DNA of 64,000 nt from Oscillospiraceae bacterium (lineage in GTDB: Bacteria; Bacillota; Clostridia; Oscillospirales; Ruminococcaceae): NCBI GenBank assembly GCA_902363145.1, contig CABIZB010000004.1, positions 248,001-312,000 on the forward strand, read 5' to 3'. The translations under genes and the position numbers were made by a program. The notes under the pieces are model-generated. The model was not told the DNA's origin. It was given only the letters and a program-made list of their open reading frames with translations, and made no database searches. Positions 50,149-59,186 of this stretch are shown piece after piece (position 1 is the stretch's first letter; each line of letters opens with the position of its first letter).

Positions 50149-52995
50149 AAAGAAATCAGAAAGAAGCTTTCCGCTCTGCTGACAGATGCGGGAAAGTCCG
50201 CTGAATATGCTTACAGCGGCGGCGACTGCGATATCACAGGCATTACCGATGATACAAGAAGCGTATCGGAAGGCTGCATTTTCATATGCGTAAAGGGTGC
50301 AAGGTTTGACGGTCACACCGCTGCGGCAGAAATGCTCGAAAAGGGTGCAGCAGCCGTTGTGTGCGACCATGACTTAGGTCTCGGCGACAGGCAGATCGTT
50401 GTATCCGACACCAGAAAATTCTACGGTCACCTTACCGCCGCATGGTTTGACCACCCCGAAAAGCAGCTTACTCTTATCGGTATCACGGGAACCAACGGAA
50501 AGACCACCCTTGCCACCATGGTACATGATATTCTTTCATACACAGGCGAAAAGACAGGTCTTATCGGCACCACAGGTGCGCTTATCGGTAACGAGCCTGT
50601 TGAAAGGGACGATTCCACCCCCACCACTCCCAAGGTATATGAGCTTTACAAAATATTCCGAATGATGGCAGACCAGGGCTGCAAATACTGCGTAATGGAG
50701 GTATCCTCCTTTGCGCTGGAGCAGAACAGAATTGGCCCTGCGGTGTATGAATGTGCCGTTTTCACAAACCTTACCCGTGACCATCTGGACTATCACGGCA
50801 CTATGGAAAACTATTATCAGGCAAAGAAAAAGCTGTTCACCGACCACTGCAAATGCGCTTTCATCAACACTGAGGACAGCTACGGCGAAAGGCTTTACAA
50901 TGAAATATCCTGCCCCAAGTATTCATACGGATTAAAGGGCGATACAAGCATTTACGCAAGCTATATCAAGCATTCGGGCGGCGTGACAAAGTTCTGGTTC
51001 TGCTGCCCCGGAAAGAGCTTCCCGTTCACTCTCAGAATGATGGGCGGCTACAATATACTGAACGCCACTGCGGCCATTGCCGTGTGCGCTCAGCTTAAAA
51101 TCCCCATGGAAAAGATAACCGAAGCCATGGGCTGCTTCAAGGGCGTAAGGGGAAGGTGCGAGATAATCCCCACAGGAAAGGATTTCTTCATCGTCTGCGA
51201 CTATGCCCACTCCCCCGATGCGCTGGAAAATATGCTTCCCAGCATAAAGGAGAACACCGAGGGCAGGCTCATATGCCTCTTCGGCTGCGGCGGCGACCGT
51301 GACCGCACAAAGCGCCCCCTTATGGCAAAGGCTGCGGCTCAGTTTGCAGACTATCTCATAGTAACATCTGATAACCCCAGAAATGAAGACCCCGACGCTA
51401 TTATTGATGAGATAATGACAGGGCTTGAGGGTTCTGAAGTTCCCTGCGACCGCATCACCGACAGAAAGGAAGCTATCTTCCATGCGGTAAGGATTGCACG
51501 AAAGGGCGATGTTATCGTTCTGGCAGGCAAGGGTCACGAGGATTATCAGGTGCTGGCAGGAAATGTCCACATTCACTTTGACGAGCGTGAGATATGCGCC
51601 CAAGCGCTGGATTTTCTTGACAAGATAAGCATGACTGTTGAGGAAATGGCTCAGGCCTGCAAAGGCAGCTGCGCAAATATCCCCGACACATCAATAAAGA
51701 TCGCTGCCGACAGAATAAAGAGCGACAGCCGAAAGATATTACCGGGCGATGTTTTCGTTGCCTACAGAGGCGAAAAGTTTGACGGTCACGATTACGTTAA
51801 GGACTGCACCGACAAGGGCGCTGTTGTCAATGTGACCGACCATGAGATAGAGGGCTGCCCCTGCATAGTCACAAAGGACACCGTAAGAGCAGTGCTTGAC
51901 ATTGCAGGTCATTTCAGAAGAAAGTTCTCCCCCGTTCTTGTTGGAGTTACTGGCAGCGTGGGCAAGACCACCACAAAGGAAATGGTCGCACTTGCCCTTT
52001 CGTCAAAGTACAACACCTATAAGACCCCTGCAAACCGCAACAATGAGATAGGTATGCCCTTTGCATTGCTGGAACTTACCCCCGCATATGAAGCGGCTGT
52101 TATCGAAATGGGAATGTCCCACTTCGGCGAGCTGGAACGCCTTTCAAGATCAAGCAACCCCGATATCTGCATAATAACAAATATCGGCTGGTCACACGCT
52201 GAAAATCTCGGTTCCACACAGGAGGGCGTTTTAAAGGCAAAGCTTGAAGTGCTTTTGGGTGCAAAACCCGCCGCTCCCCTTATCGTCTGCGGCGATGACC
52301 CACACCTTGCACCTCTGAAAAACACAATAACCGACCGCAAGGTCATTACCTGCGGCATAGTTGATAAAAACTGCGACTATTTTGCGGCAGATATCGAAAC
52401 AGGCGAGGAAAGCACTTCCTTTACCGTTGTGAAAAACGGCATCAGGTGCGAAAGAATGACCCTCCCCTGCATAGGCAGCCACCATATCACAGACGCTCTC
52501 ATTGCCACGGCGGCAGCGGAAGCGGCAGGCTGCGACATGGCAGGCATTGCGGAAAAGCTTTCGGGCTTCGGGCTGGACGGTCTCCGTCAGCACAAAGAAT
52601 ATAAAAAGGGACAGACGGTCATAATCGACTGCTACAACGCCGCTCCCGATTCCATGAAGGCGGCTCTGAATGTTCTCTGCGACACAAAGGGAGCAAGGCA
52701 CATTGCCGTTCTGGGCGATATGCTGGAGCTTGGCGACCTTTCCGCAAAACTTCATAAGGAAGTTGGCGAATATGCCGCACAGAAGGGCATTGACTTGGCA
52801 GTATGCTACGGAAATAACGCAAAGTACATTGCCGAGGGCGCAAAGGAAAACGGAGCAGAGGCTTATTACTCCTCCGACAAGGCAGAAGTGCTTGATTTCC
52901 TGAAAGCAAGCCTTAGAGACAACGATGCCGTTCTTTACAAGGCAAGCCGCAGTATGCGAATGGAAGATATCATCAGGGATTATTACGGTGAGTGA
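50146..52995 (+). CDS. murEF: MurE-MurF fusion: UDP-MurNAc-tripeptide synthetase and D-Ala-D-Ala ligase
   Basis: A single 949-codon frame contains two complete Mur ligases. Residues 1-495 are MurE: UDP-binding DITGITDDTRSV, P-loop GTNGKTT (115-121), HLDYHGTMENYYQAK with the carbamoylated lysine, and D409-N-P-R412, the signature of meso-diaminopimelate addition. Residues 496-949 are MurF: SDSRKILPGDVF, P-loop GSVGKTT (603-609), NRNNEIGMP, NIGWSHAENLGS and DCYNAAPDSMKAAL. The join is IS-MTVEEMAQ at 51631, where a free MurF would start; no stop or ribosome site separates them. The enzyme would perform two consecutive cytoplasmic steps of peptidoglycan precursor synthesis. It lies between the penicillin-binding protein and mraY genes. 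Confidence 0.96.
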   Translation: MKEIRKKLSALLTDAGKSAEYAYSGGDCDITGITDDTRSVSEGCIFICVKGARFDGHTAAAEMLEKGAAAVVCDHDLGLGDRQIVVSDTRKFYGHLTAAWFDHPEKQLTLIGITGTNGKTTLATMVHDILSYTGEKTGLIGTTGALIGNEPVERDDSTPTTPKVYELYKIFRMMADQGCKYCVMEVSSFALEQNRIGPAVYECAVFTNLTRDHLDYHGTMENYYQAKKKLFTDHCKCAFINTEDSYGERLYNEISCPKYSYGLKGDTSIYASYIKHSGGVTKFWFCCPGKSFPFTLRMMGGYNILNATAAIAVCAQLKIPMEKITEAMGCFKGVRGRCEIIPTGKDFFIVCDYAHSPDALENMLPSIKENTEGRLICLFGCGGDRDRTKRPLMAKAAAQFADYLIVTSDNPRNEDPDAIIDEIMTGLEGSEVPCDRITDRKEAIFHAVRIARKGDVIVLAGKGHEDYQVLAGNVHIHFDEREICAQALDFLDKISMTVEEMAQACKGSCANIPDTSIKIAADRIKSDSRKILPGDVFVAYRGEKFDGHDYVKDCTDKGAVVNVTDHEIEGCPCIVTKDTVRAVLDIAGHFRRKFSPVLVGVTGSVGKTTTKEMVALALSSKYNTYKTPANRNNEIGMPFALLELTPAYEAAVIEMGMSHFGELERLSRSSNPDICIITNIGWSHAENLGSTQEGVLKAKLEVLLGAKPAAPLIVCGDDPHLAPLKNTITDRKVITCGIVDKNCDYFAADIETGEESTSFTVVKNGIRCERMTLPCIGSHHITDALIATAAAEAAGCDMAGIAEKLSGFGLDGLRQHKEYKKGQTVIIDCYNAAPDSMKAALNVLCDTKGARHIAVLGDMLELGDLSAKLHKEVGEYAAQKGIDLAVCYGNNAKYIAEGAKENGAEAYYSSDKAEVLDFLKASLRDNDAVLYKASRSMRMEDIIRDYYGE

Positions 52996-53066
52996 CCTGC
53001 GGGTGACGCAAATCGCCGTGATATGACAAAACGATCATGATATAATTACAGATAGGAGCAGATAAT

Positions 53067-54083
53067 ATGCCGTACTGGATAAATCTGATGGCGGCTGCCA
53101 TTGCCTTTGCAGTGTCCGCCGTACTGGGAATATACCTTATACCGCTTCTCAAGAAGCTTCACTTCGGAACCACTATTTACGAAAAAGGCCCAGCATGGCA
53201 CAAGAGCAAGAACGGAACCCCTCTTATGGGCGGCTTCATGTTCATCATCGGAACCATTCTTGCCACCGCCGCAGCCTACTGCATATGGCGCTTTGTATGT
53301 CCTCAGAGCGCAGTGGTACCCGATAACAACGGTCTATACAAGCTCCTTGCAGGACTGGGCTACGCTATCCTCAACGGAGTTATCGGATTTATCGACGACT
53401 ACATCAAGGCAGTGAAAAAGCAGAACAAGGGTCTTGACGCAAAGCAGAAGATGATAATGCAGTTTGCGGCTTCCGTTATGTTCCTTGAAGTTCTCCGTCT
53501 GCTGGGCGATACCTCCACAGAGATAATCATTCCCTTTGCAGGCAAGGTGGATTTCGGCTTCTTCTACTACATCATAATGCTCCTGTACCTTATATTCCTC
53601 ACAAACTCCGTTAACCTTACCGATGGCGTTGACGGTCTGTGCGGAACAGTTACCACAGTATTCTCTCTCTCATGGCTGGCAATTTTCCTTACCATGGGAA
53701 TGTACGAGTATTCCATATTCGCCTCTGCTCTGGCAGGCGGCTGCATGGGCTTCCTGGTATGGAACCTTAACCCCGCAAAGGTATTCATGGGCGATACAGG
53801 CTCCATGTTCCTGGGCGGCTGCGTGTGCGCAATGGGCTTTATAACCCACCAGCATCTGCTTCTGGCGCTCATCGCAATAGTATATATCTGCGAGGCGCTT
53901 TCCGTAGTGCTCCAGGTCATAAGCTTCAAGACCACAGGCAAGAGAATTTTCAAAATGTCCCCTATCCACCATCACTTTGAGATGTGCGGATTTTCCGAGT
54001 ACAAAATAGTTATCACCTTCTCCGCTGTAGGTCTTATCTGCGGAATACTGGGCAACGTTCTTTACAACATCTACCTTAAATAA
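53067..54083 (+). CDS. mraY: Phospho-MurNAc-pentapeptide transferase (lipid I synthase)
   Basis: This 338-residue polytopic enzyme has ten predicted helices and moves phospho-MurNAc-pentapeptide to undecaprenyl phosphate. Catalytic signatures: GFIDDYIKAVKKQNKGLDAKQK, NSVNLTDGVDGL, FMGDTGSMFLGG and the C-terminal MSPIHHHFE. GATAGGAG precedes the ATG. A weak promoter-like GTGATA-17-TATAAT (53018-53046) lies in the 71-base gap before it. Confidence 0.97.
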   Translation: MPYWINLMAAAIAFAVSAVLGIYLIPLLKKLHFGTTIYEKGPAWHKSKNGTPLMGGFMFIIGTILATAAAYCIWRFVCPQSAVVPDNNGLYKLLAGLGYAILNGVIGFIDDYIKAVKKQNKGLDAKQKMIMQFAASVMFLEVLRLLGDTSTEIIIPFAGKVDFGFFYYIIMLLYLIFLTNSVNLTDGVDGLCGTVTTVFSLSWLAIFLTMGMYEYSIFASALAGGCMGFLVWNLNPAKVFMGDTGSMFLGGCVCAMGFITHQHLLLALIAIVYICEALSVVLQVISFKTTGKRIFKMSPIHHHFEMCGFSEYKIVITFSAVGLICGILGNVLYNIYLK

Positions 54084-54118
54084 TCGGATATAAAATATTT
54101 AAAGAAAGGAGAGCCGCC

Positions 54119-55495
54119 ATGCCGAAACAACAGTCTCAGCAAAACGCCAAGGCTCAGAAAGAACAGCCTAAGCAGCAAAAGGCACCCAAGCAAAAGCGCC
54201 TTGCCAATAATAAGACCTGGTTCAAGGCACTTATGCCCAAAAGCAGGTATCTGGAAAATATCCGCATCGGCGAGATAGACCTCCCCTTTCTTTTTCTGGT
54301 GCTTGTGCTGTTGGTATTCGGAATGATAATGATGTATTCCGCCTCCTACGCATGGGCGATTCATGACAACAACCCCCAGGATTTTTACTTCAAGAAGCAG
54401 CTCTTCATGGCAGCAATAGGCCTTGTGGTGATGATGTATCTTTCCAGCCGAAAGTTTGACTATCATATCCTCAGGTCACCGCTGGTGGCAAACGGACTTT
54501 TTGTTATCTGCATACTGCTGATGATACTTGTCCACACGAAATTCTTCGGCGTTACCGATAACGGTGCCAGCCGATGGATAAGAATCGGTACTGCATCCAA
54601 AACGTTCTTTACCTTCCAGCCCTCCGAGCTTATGAAGCTTGCGGTGATAATCATTTTTTCCGCAATGATCTCCGCAAATCATCAGAAGCTAAAGGAAAAG
54701 GGCGGACTTTTGCCATATATCGCCATACTCGCCATTGCCGCAGGCTTTACAGTCGTTCAGCCCCACCTTTCCGGTACCATAATCATCTGCGCCATTGCAG
54801 TTACACTCCTTTATGTGGGCGGCGCAAATATGAAATCGTTCATTCCTCTGGTAATCGGCGGTATTGCCCTTATCACTGTTGTTGCATTTATCCTGTACAA
54901 ATACGCCGACTACTCATACATCAAAAACCGTATCGACAGCTGGCTTTATACCTTTGATGACGCAAACCGTGATATCGCATGGCAGACACGAAACTCCCTC
55001 ATTGCCATAGGCTCGGGCGGAGTGTTCGGTCTTGGTCTGGGAAATTCCAGGCAGAAGTTTTTGTATCTCCCCGAGTCGCAGAACGACTTTGTTTTCGCCA
55101 TCGTGTGCGAAGAGCTGGGCTTCCTTGGCGCAGCAGTCGTTATCATTCTTTTCCTTATGCTCATATTCAGAGGCTTCAAGATAGCCGAGAACGCACCCGA
55201 TAAATTCGGTATGCTGCTTGTTACAGGTCTTACCGTACAGATAGGACTGCAGGCACTGCTGAATATCGCCGTTGTGTCAAACGCTATCCCCAACACAGGA
55301 ATATCGCTGCCGTTCTTCAGCTACGGCGGAACGGCGCTTATAATCCAGCTCCTGGAAATGGGGCTGATACTGAACGTGTCACGACAATCCATGCCCGACA
55401 AGGAACAGCCTGACGCCGCTCCCTCGGAACAGTCCCGTGAGATCGAACTGGCTAAAAAGCAGCTGGGTCAAAATGCACGTTCACGCAAAAAATAA
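54119..55495 (+). CDS. ftsW: SEDS peptidoglycan polymerase FtsW
   Basis: This 458-residue integral membrane protein has a long charged cytoplasmic N-terminus (about 1-55; glutamine/lysine rich) and ten predicted helices. SEDS features are visible: MMYSASYAWA, FQPSELMKL, PHLSGTIIICAIAVTLLYVGG and the late ISLPFFSYGGTALI. It polymerises septal glycan with the PASTA penicillin-binding protein. murD, often found between mraY and ftsW, is absent. AAAGGAG precedes the ATG. Confidence 0.96.
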   Translation: MPKQQSQQNAKAQKEQPKQQKAPKQKRLANNKTWFKALMPKSRYLENIRIGEIDLPFLFLVLVLLVFGMIMMYSASYAWAIHDNNPQDFYFKKQLFMAAIGLVVMMYLSSRKFDYHILRSPLVANGLFVICILLMILVHTKFFGVTDNGASRWIRIGTASKTFFTFQPSELMKLAVIIIFSAMISANHQKLKEKGGLLPYIAILAIAAGFTVVQPHLSGTIIICAIAVTLLYVGGANMKSFIPLVIGGIALITVVAFILYKYADYSYIKNRIDSWLYTFDDANRDIAWQTRNSLIAIGSGGVFGLGLGNSRQKFLYLPESQNDFVFAIVCEELGFLGAAVVIILFLMLIFRGFKIAENAPDKFGMLLVTGLTVQIGLQALLNIAVVSNAIPNTGISLPFFSYGGTALIIQLLEMGLILNVSRQSMPDKEQPDAAPSEQSREIELAKKQLGQNARSRKK

Positions 55496-55527
55496 AATGT
55501 ACCTATCATCTGAAAAGGAAGTAGCTT

Positions 55528-56661
55528 ATGAAAGTTTTACTGGCAGGAGGCGGAACGGCAGGTCATATCAATCCTGCTCTCGCCATTATATCCATAATAA
55601 AGGATCATTGTCCCGACGCTGAATTCCTCTATGCCGGCACACCAAACGGAATGGAATCCCGCCTTGTGCCTATGGAGAATATCCCATTTGCGCCCATAAA
55701 GGTCAGCGGATTTCAGCGAAAGCTCACCCCCAAGAACATCGTCAGGAACATAAAGGCAGCCGCATATCTTACCACCGCAGGTCATACCGCACGTAAGATA
55801 ATCAAGGATTTCGGCCCCGATATCGTCATCGGAACAGGCGGATATGTAAGCGGCCCTATAGTTCTGGAAGCTGAAAAAATGGGTATCCCCACTGCTATCC
55901 ACGAGCAGAACGCATACCCCGGAGTTACCACAAGGATACTTTCCAAAAAGGCTGATATAGTAATGCTCACCATGGAAGAAGCGGCTGAGTATTTCGATAA
56001 AAGCGTAAAGTACATAAAAACAGGTCTGCCCGTAAGAAAGGGCTTTGACCCCTCACGCATAAGCCGTGCGGAAGCCAAAAAAGAGCTGGGGCTGGACGAA
56101 AACAGCATCTGTATCTTCTCATGGGGCGGAAGCCTGGGTGCGGGAGCTATCAACAGCAGCGCCCTTGCCCTTATAAAGTGGGAAAAGGAAAGCGGACTGA
56201 ACATCTCCCATATCCACAGCTACGGCAAAATGGGTCACGGTACCTTTGTACAGAGCCTTAAAGAAATGGGCATCGACCCCGAGACAGACCCCAAGCTCAT
56301 GGTCAAGGAGTACATCCACAACATGGACGTATGCACCGCAGCAGCCGACCTTATCATCTGCCGCAGCGGAGCTTCTGCCATAAGCGAGCTTGAAGCAATG
56401 GGACGTGCTTCCATTCTTATCCCCTCCCCCGTGGTTGCGGGAAATCATCAGTATCACAACGCAATGGTGCTCGGCAAAGCCGGCGCTGCCATCGTTATCG
56501 AGCAGAAGGATCTTACGGACGAGCTTATCATAAATGAAGCAAAGAAGCTCTGCTCCGATCCCGCAAGGCTAGACGATCTGGCACGCAAGGCTCACGAACA
56601 GTGCATCACCGACACCCCCGACAGGATATACAAGGCAATAACCGACGTAATGAAAAAATAA
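55528..56661 (+). CDS. murG: UDP-GlcNAc:lipid I transferase MurG
   Basis: This 377-residue GT28 glycosyltransferase makes lipid II at the inner membrane face. It has the glycine-rich AGGGTAGHINPALAI, TGGYVSGP and HEQNAYPG in the N-terminal half, and the UDP-GlcNAc site with SWGGSLGAGAINS and CRSGASAISELEAMGRASILIPSP in the C-terminal half. It is 32 bases after ftsW. murC, often next, is missing and murA follows. Confidence 0.97.
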   Translation: MKVLLAGGGTAGHINPALAIISIIKDHCPDAEFLYAGTPNGMESRLVPMENIPFAPIKVSGFQRKLTPKNIVRNIKAAAYLTTAGHTARKIIKDFGPDIVIGTGGYVSGPIVLEAEKMGIPTAIHEQNAYPGVTTRILSKKADIVMLTMEEAAEYFDKSVKYIKTGLPVRKGFDPSRISRAEAKKELGLDENSICIFSWGGSLGAGAINSSALALIKWEKESGLNISHIHSYGKMGHGTFVQSLKEMGIDPETDPKLMVKEYIHNMDVCTAAADLIICRSGASAISELEAMGRASILIPSPVVAGNHQYHNAMVLGKAGAAIVIEQKDLTDELIINEAKKLCSDPARLDDLARKAHEQCITDTPDRIYKAITDVMKK

Positions 56662-56693
56662 GCTTTTTTCACACTTTTCCGCAGCGCTCATAA

Positions 56694-56715
56694 TATAAGT
56701 TATAATCAACTTATA
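56694..56715 (+). other. Small inverted repeat before murA
   Basis: TATAAGTT and AACTTATA surround ATAATC immediately before the murA ribosome site (AAAGGAG). It contains a TATAAT (56701-56706). A possible promoter TTCACA-17-TAATAT (56668-56696) overlaps it. It may be a murA-specific start or a site-masking hairpin. Confidence 0.4.
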
Positions 56716-56729
56716 AAGGAGCGTCGGAT

Positions 56730-57992
56730 ATGCAGAAGCTGGTGATCGACGGAGGCCGCCCTCTCAGCGGTGAAATAAAAGTCCAGGGAGCAAAAAATGC
56801 AGTGCTGCCCGTCCTTGCCGCCTGTACACTGTGCAGCAGGGAGGTAAGGCTCAGCAACTGCCCCTGCATCTCCGACCGATACGGCGCTGCACGTATCCTT
56901 ACCAGCCTTGGCGGAAAGGTCCGTGCCGACGGAACAGACATGACCGTTGACTGCACCGGCATCGACAGTTCTTCCATAAGCAGCGAGCTTATGCGCACCA
57001 TGCGCAGCTCTATAATCTTTATGGGGGCGCTGATGGGCAGAACGGGCAAATGCACATTGTGCTATCCCGGCGGCTGCGATCTTGGCCCGAGGCCTATAGA
57101 TATGCACCTTTCGGCTATGAAGAAAATGGGGGCTGTAATAACAGACGAGCACGGAATTATAGAATGCTCCGCTCCCGAGGGTCTGACAGGCTGCAAGATA
57201 TCCCTTTCATTCCCATCGGTGGGAGCAACGGAAAATATTCTGCTGGCGGCTGTCACCGCAAAGGGCGAAACTGTTATCTCCAACTGCGCAAGAGAGCCTG
57301 AGATAACCTGCCTTGCAGATTTCCTTATCGCCTGCGGCGCTCATATAAACGGCGCAGGTGGAAGCAGGATAACCGTTGAGGGCGTTGAGCGCCTTTCGGC
57401 TCCCCGGGAAAGTTTTGCAATAATCCCCGACAGAATAGCCGCAGCCACATATCTTTCCTGCTGCGCCTGTGCAGGGGGAGAGCTTATGCTTACCGACTGC
57501 TGCCCCGCTCATATGGAAGCCATACTTCCCCTTTTTGAGCAGATGGGTATGTACGTCCGCAGCTTCGGCTCAAATATATACATACAGAAAACAGGCGGTC
57601 TTAAAGCCGCCGATACCATACGCACAATGGTCTATCCGGGATTTCCCACGGACGCTCAGGCGATCATAATGGCTCCCCTCTGCACGGCGGAGGGAACCAC
57701 AGTGTTTGTGGAGAACATCTTCGAGAACCGCTACCGCCACACGGGAGCGCTTAGCCGAATGGGCGCAGATATCCGTGCGGAGGGAAAGGTCGCCGTTGTA
57801 ACAGGCGTTCCCGCTCTTTACGGAGCAGCTTCGGAAGCCCCTGACCTGAGAGGAGGCGCAGCAATAGTCTGCGCAGCTCTCGGCGCATCGGGCAGGTCGG
57901 AGATAACAAGGACAGAACTTATCGACAGAGGGTATGACAGCATAGAAGCTATCCTTTCATCGGCAGGAGCAAAAATAAGCAGGATAATATAA
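56730..57992 (+). CDS. murA: UDP-GlcNAc 1-carboxyvinyltransferase
   Basis: This 420-residue enzyme makes the first committed peptidoglycan precursor from UDP-GlcNAc and phosphoenolpyruvate. Catalytic C116 lies in YPGGCDLGPRPID, so it should be fosfomycin-sensitive. GGRPLSGEIKVQGAKNAVLP and YPGFPTDAQAIIM are typical. It lies after murG, an unusual place for this gene in the cluster. Its stop codon is directly followed by the palindromic element copy C. Confidence 0.96.
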   Translation: MQKLVIDGGRPLSGEIKVQGAKNAVLPVLAACTLCSREVRLSNCPCISDRYGAARILTSLGGKVRADGTDMTVDCTGIDSSSISSELMRTMRSSIIFMGALMGRTGKCTLCYPGGCDLGPRPIDMHLSAMKKMGAVITDEHGIIECSAPEGLTGCKISLSFPSVGATENILLAAVTAKGETVISNCAREPEITCLADFLIACGAHINGAGGSRITVEGVERLSAPRESFAIIPDRIAAATYLSCCACAGGELMLTDCCPAHMEAILPLFEQMGMYVRSFGSNIYIQKTGGLKAADTIRTMVYPGFPTDAQAIIMAPLCTAEGTTVFVENIFENRYRHTGALSRMGADIRAEGKVAVVTGVPALYGAASEAPDLRGGAAIVCAALGASGRSEITRTELIDRGYDSIEAILSSAGAKISRII

Positions 57993-58077
57993 TACTGATC
58001 ACCAATAAAACTATATACAAAAATCATCGAATGATCTATACGCTATTTTTTGTATAGTTTTTAATTGGCGTTTAGTA
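57993..58077 (-). repeat. Palindromic TACTAA-ended element, copy C (85 bp, diverged)
   Basis: The element starts TACTGATCACCAATAAAAC and ends TTGGCGTTTAGTA, in the orientation opposite to copies A and B. The outer arms match copy D; the centre is about 15 bases shorter and differs. It begins at the base after the murA stop and ends eight bases before the ftsQ ribosome site, so the operon transcript contains it as a hairpin. Confidence 0.82.
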
Positions 58078-58095
58078 TAACAAGGAGTTTTTATT

Positions 58096-58992
58096 TTGAG
58101 CAGTCAGAGTCAGCCCTACCGCCGCAGGCACAAGCAGCGACATACGCTTACGGGCATTGTGGTATTTATCATAGTGGCAGGAATATTTCTGCTGCTTTCA
58201 ACAACAGTCATATTCAATGTTGAAAACATTCGTGTAACGGGTGCATCAAACTACACCCCACAGGAAATAATCGACGCCAGCGGAGTTGAGGCGGGCGATA
58301 ATCTTGTCCGTCTCAGCACCGATAAGGTAAGCAGTCAGATAACCTCCAGACTGGTTTACATAGAAAAAGCACATCTTAGCCGCTCATTCCCCTCCACGCT
58401 GATAATAAACGTGGAAGCCAGCGAGCCTGAGGCGAATTTCATCACCGACCACGGCATATATCTCATAAGCAAGGGCGGCAAGATACTTGAAAAGATAGAC
58501 GAGCCTAAGGCAAACCTTTTCAATTTCACGGGAACTGACCCCAAGCTGGAGCTTCTCCCCGGGGACAAGTACGCTTCCAACGATGAGCACAAGGACACAG
58601 TGGTCTATCAGATGATGACCATGCTGGACACGGGCAATTACAGCACCGTTACCTCGGTAGATGTTACCGACCGTGCGGATATCAAATGCGTTTTCGATAA
58701 CCGTATCACAGTAAGTCTCGGCTCGGTAAACGACCTTGAATACAAAATGAACTTTGCCAAGGAGATAATCGAGACAAAGATAGGCGACAAGACCGAGGGC
58801 ACTCTTACCATTCTTTCCGACGCAAACAGCGCATCATTCCTTGACAAGGAAAGCCTGGAAAACAACGCCAAGGTCTATAACGACAACATTGCTTCCATGA
58901 CCACCGCCGATACTCAGGAAACCGATGAAAACGGCAACCCCATTGAAACTGAAACGTCGGAGACGACCTCCGCCGCAGTGGCAATGGAATAA
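58096..58992 (+). CDS. ftsQ: Cell-division protein FtsQ/DivIB
   Basis: This 298-residue bitopic protein has a short basic cytoplasmic tail, one membrane helix (about 17-38), a POTRA domain (about 42-112; FNVENIRVTGASNYTPQEIIDASGV) and a beta domain. A flexible threonine/glutamate-rich tail ends it. It links FtsL and other divisome parts. Translation starts with TTG after AAGGAG. This site lies just beyond element copy C. Confidence 0.9.
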   Translation: MSSQSQPYRRRHKQRHTLTGIVVFIIVAGIFLLLSTTVIFNVENIRVTGASNYTPQEIIDASGVEAGDNLVRLSTDKVSSQITSRLVYIEKAHLSRSFPSTLIINVEASEPEANFITDHGIYLISKGGKILEKIDEPKANLFNFTGTDPKLELLPGDKYASNDEHKDTVVYQMMTMLDTGNYSTVTSVDVTDRADIKCVFDNRITVSLGSVNDLEYKMNFAKEIIETKIGDKTEGTLTILSDANSASFLDKESLENNAKVYNDNIASMTTADTQETDENGNPIETETSETTSAAVAME

Positions 58993-59078
58993 TCATGAAG
59001 CACGGTTGTGAAATGTGAACAAAAAGGGTACTATATTATCATTTTTTTGTGCAACTGCGTTTTTTTTAGAAAAATCAC

Positions 59079-59107
59079 TTGAAAAAAATCCGCAGGTGTG
59101 TTAAAAT
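59079..59107 (+). promoter_or_regulatory. Promoter upstream of ftsZ
   Basis: TTGAAA (59079-59084) and TAAAAT (59102-59107) are spaced by 17 bases in the 194-base gap before ftsZ. Further TATAAT words follow at 59118 and 59123. ftsZ may thus be expressed apart from the upstream cluster. Confidence 0.65.
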
Positions 59108-59186
59108 AAATGTTGTGTATAATATAATCAGGAATAATTCAGATTTTTCTGTATTTACATATAAACAGTAAACAGGAGGAAGAAAA

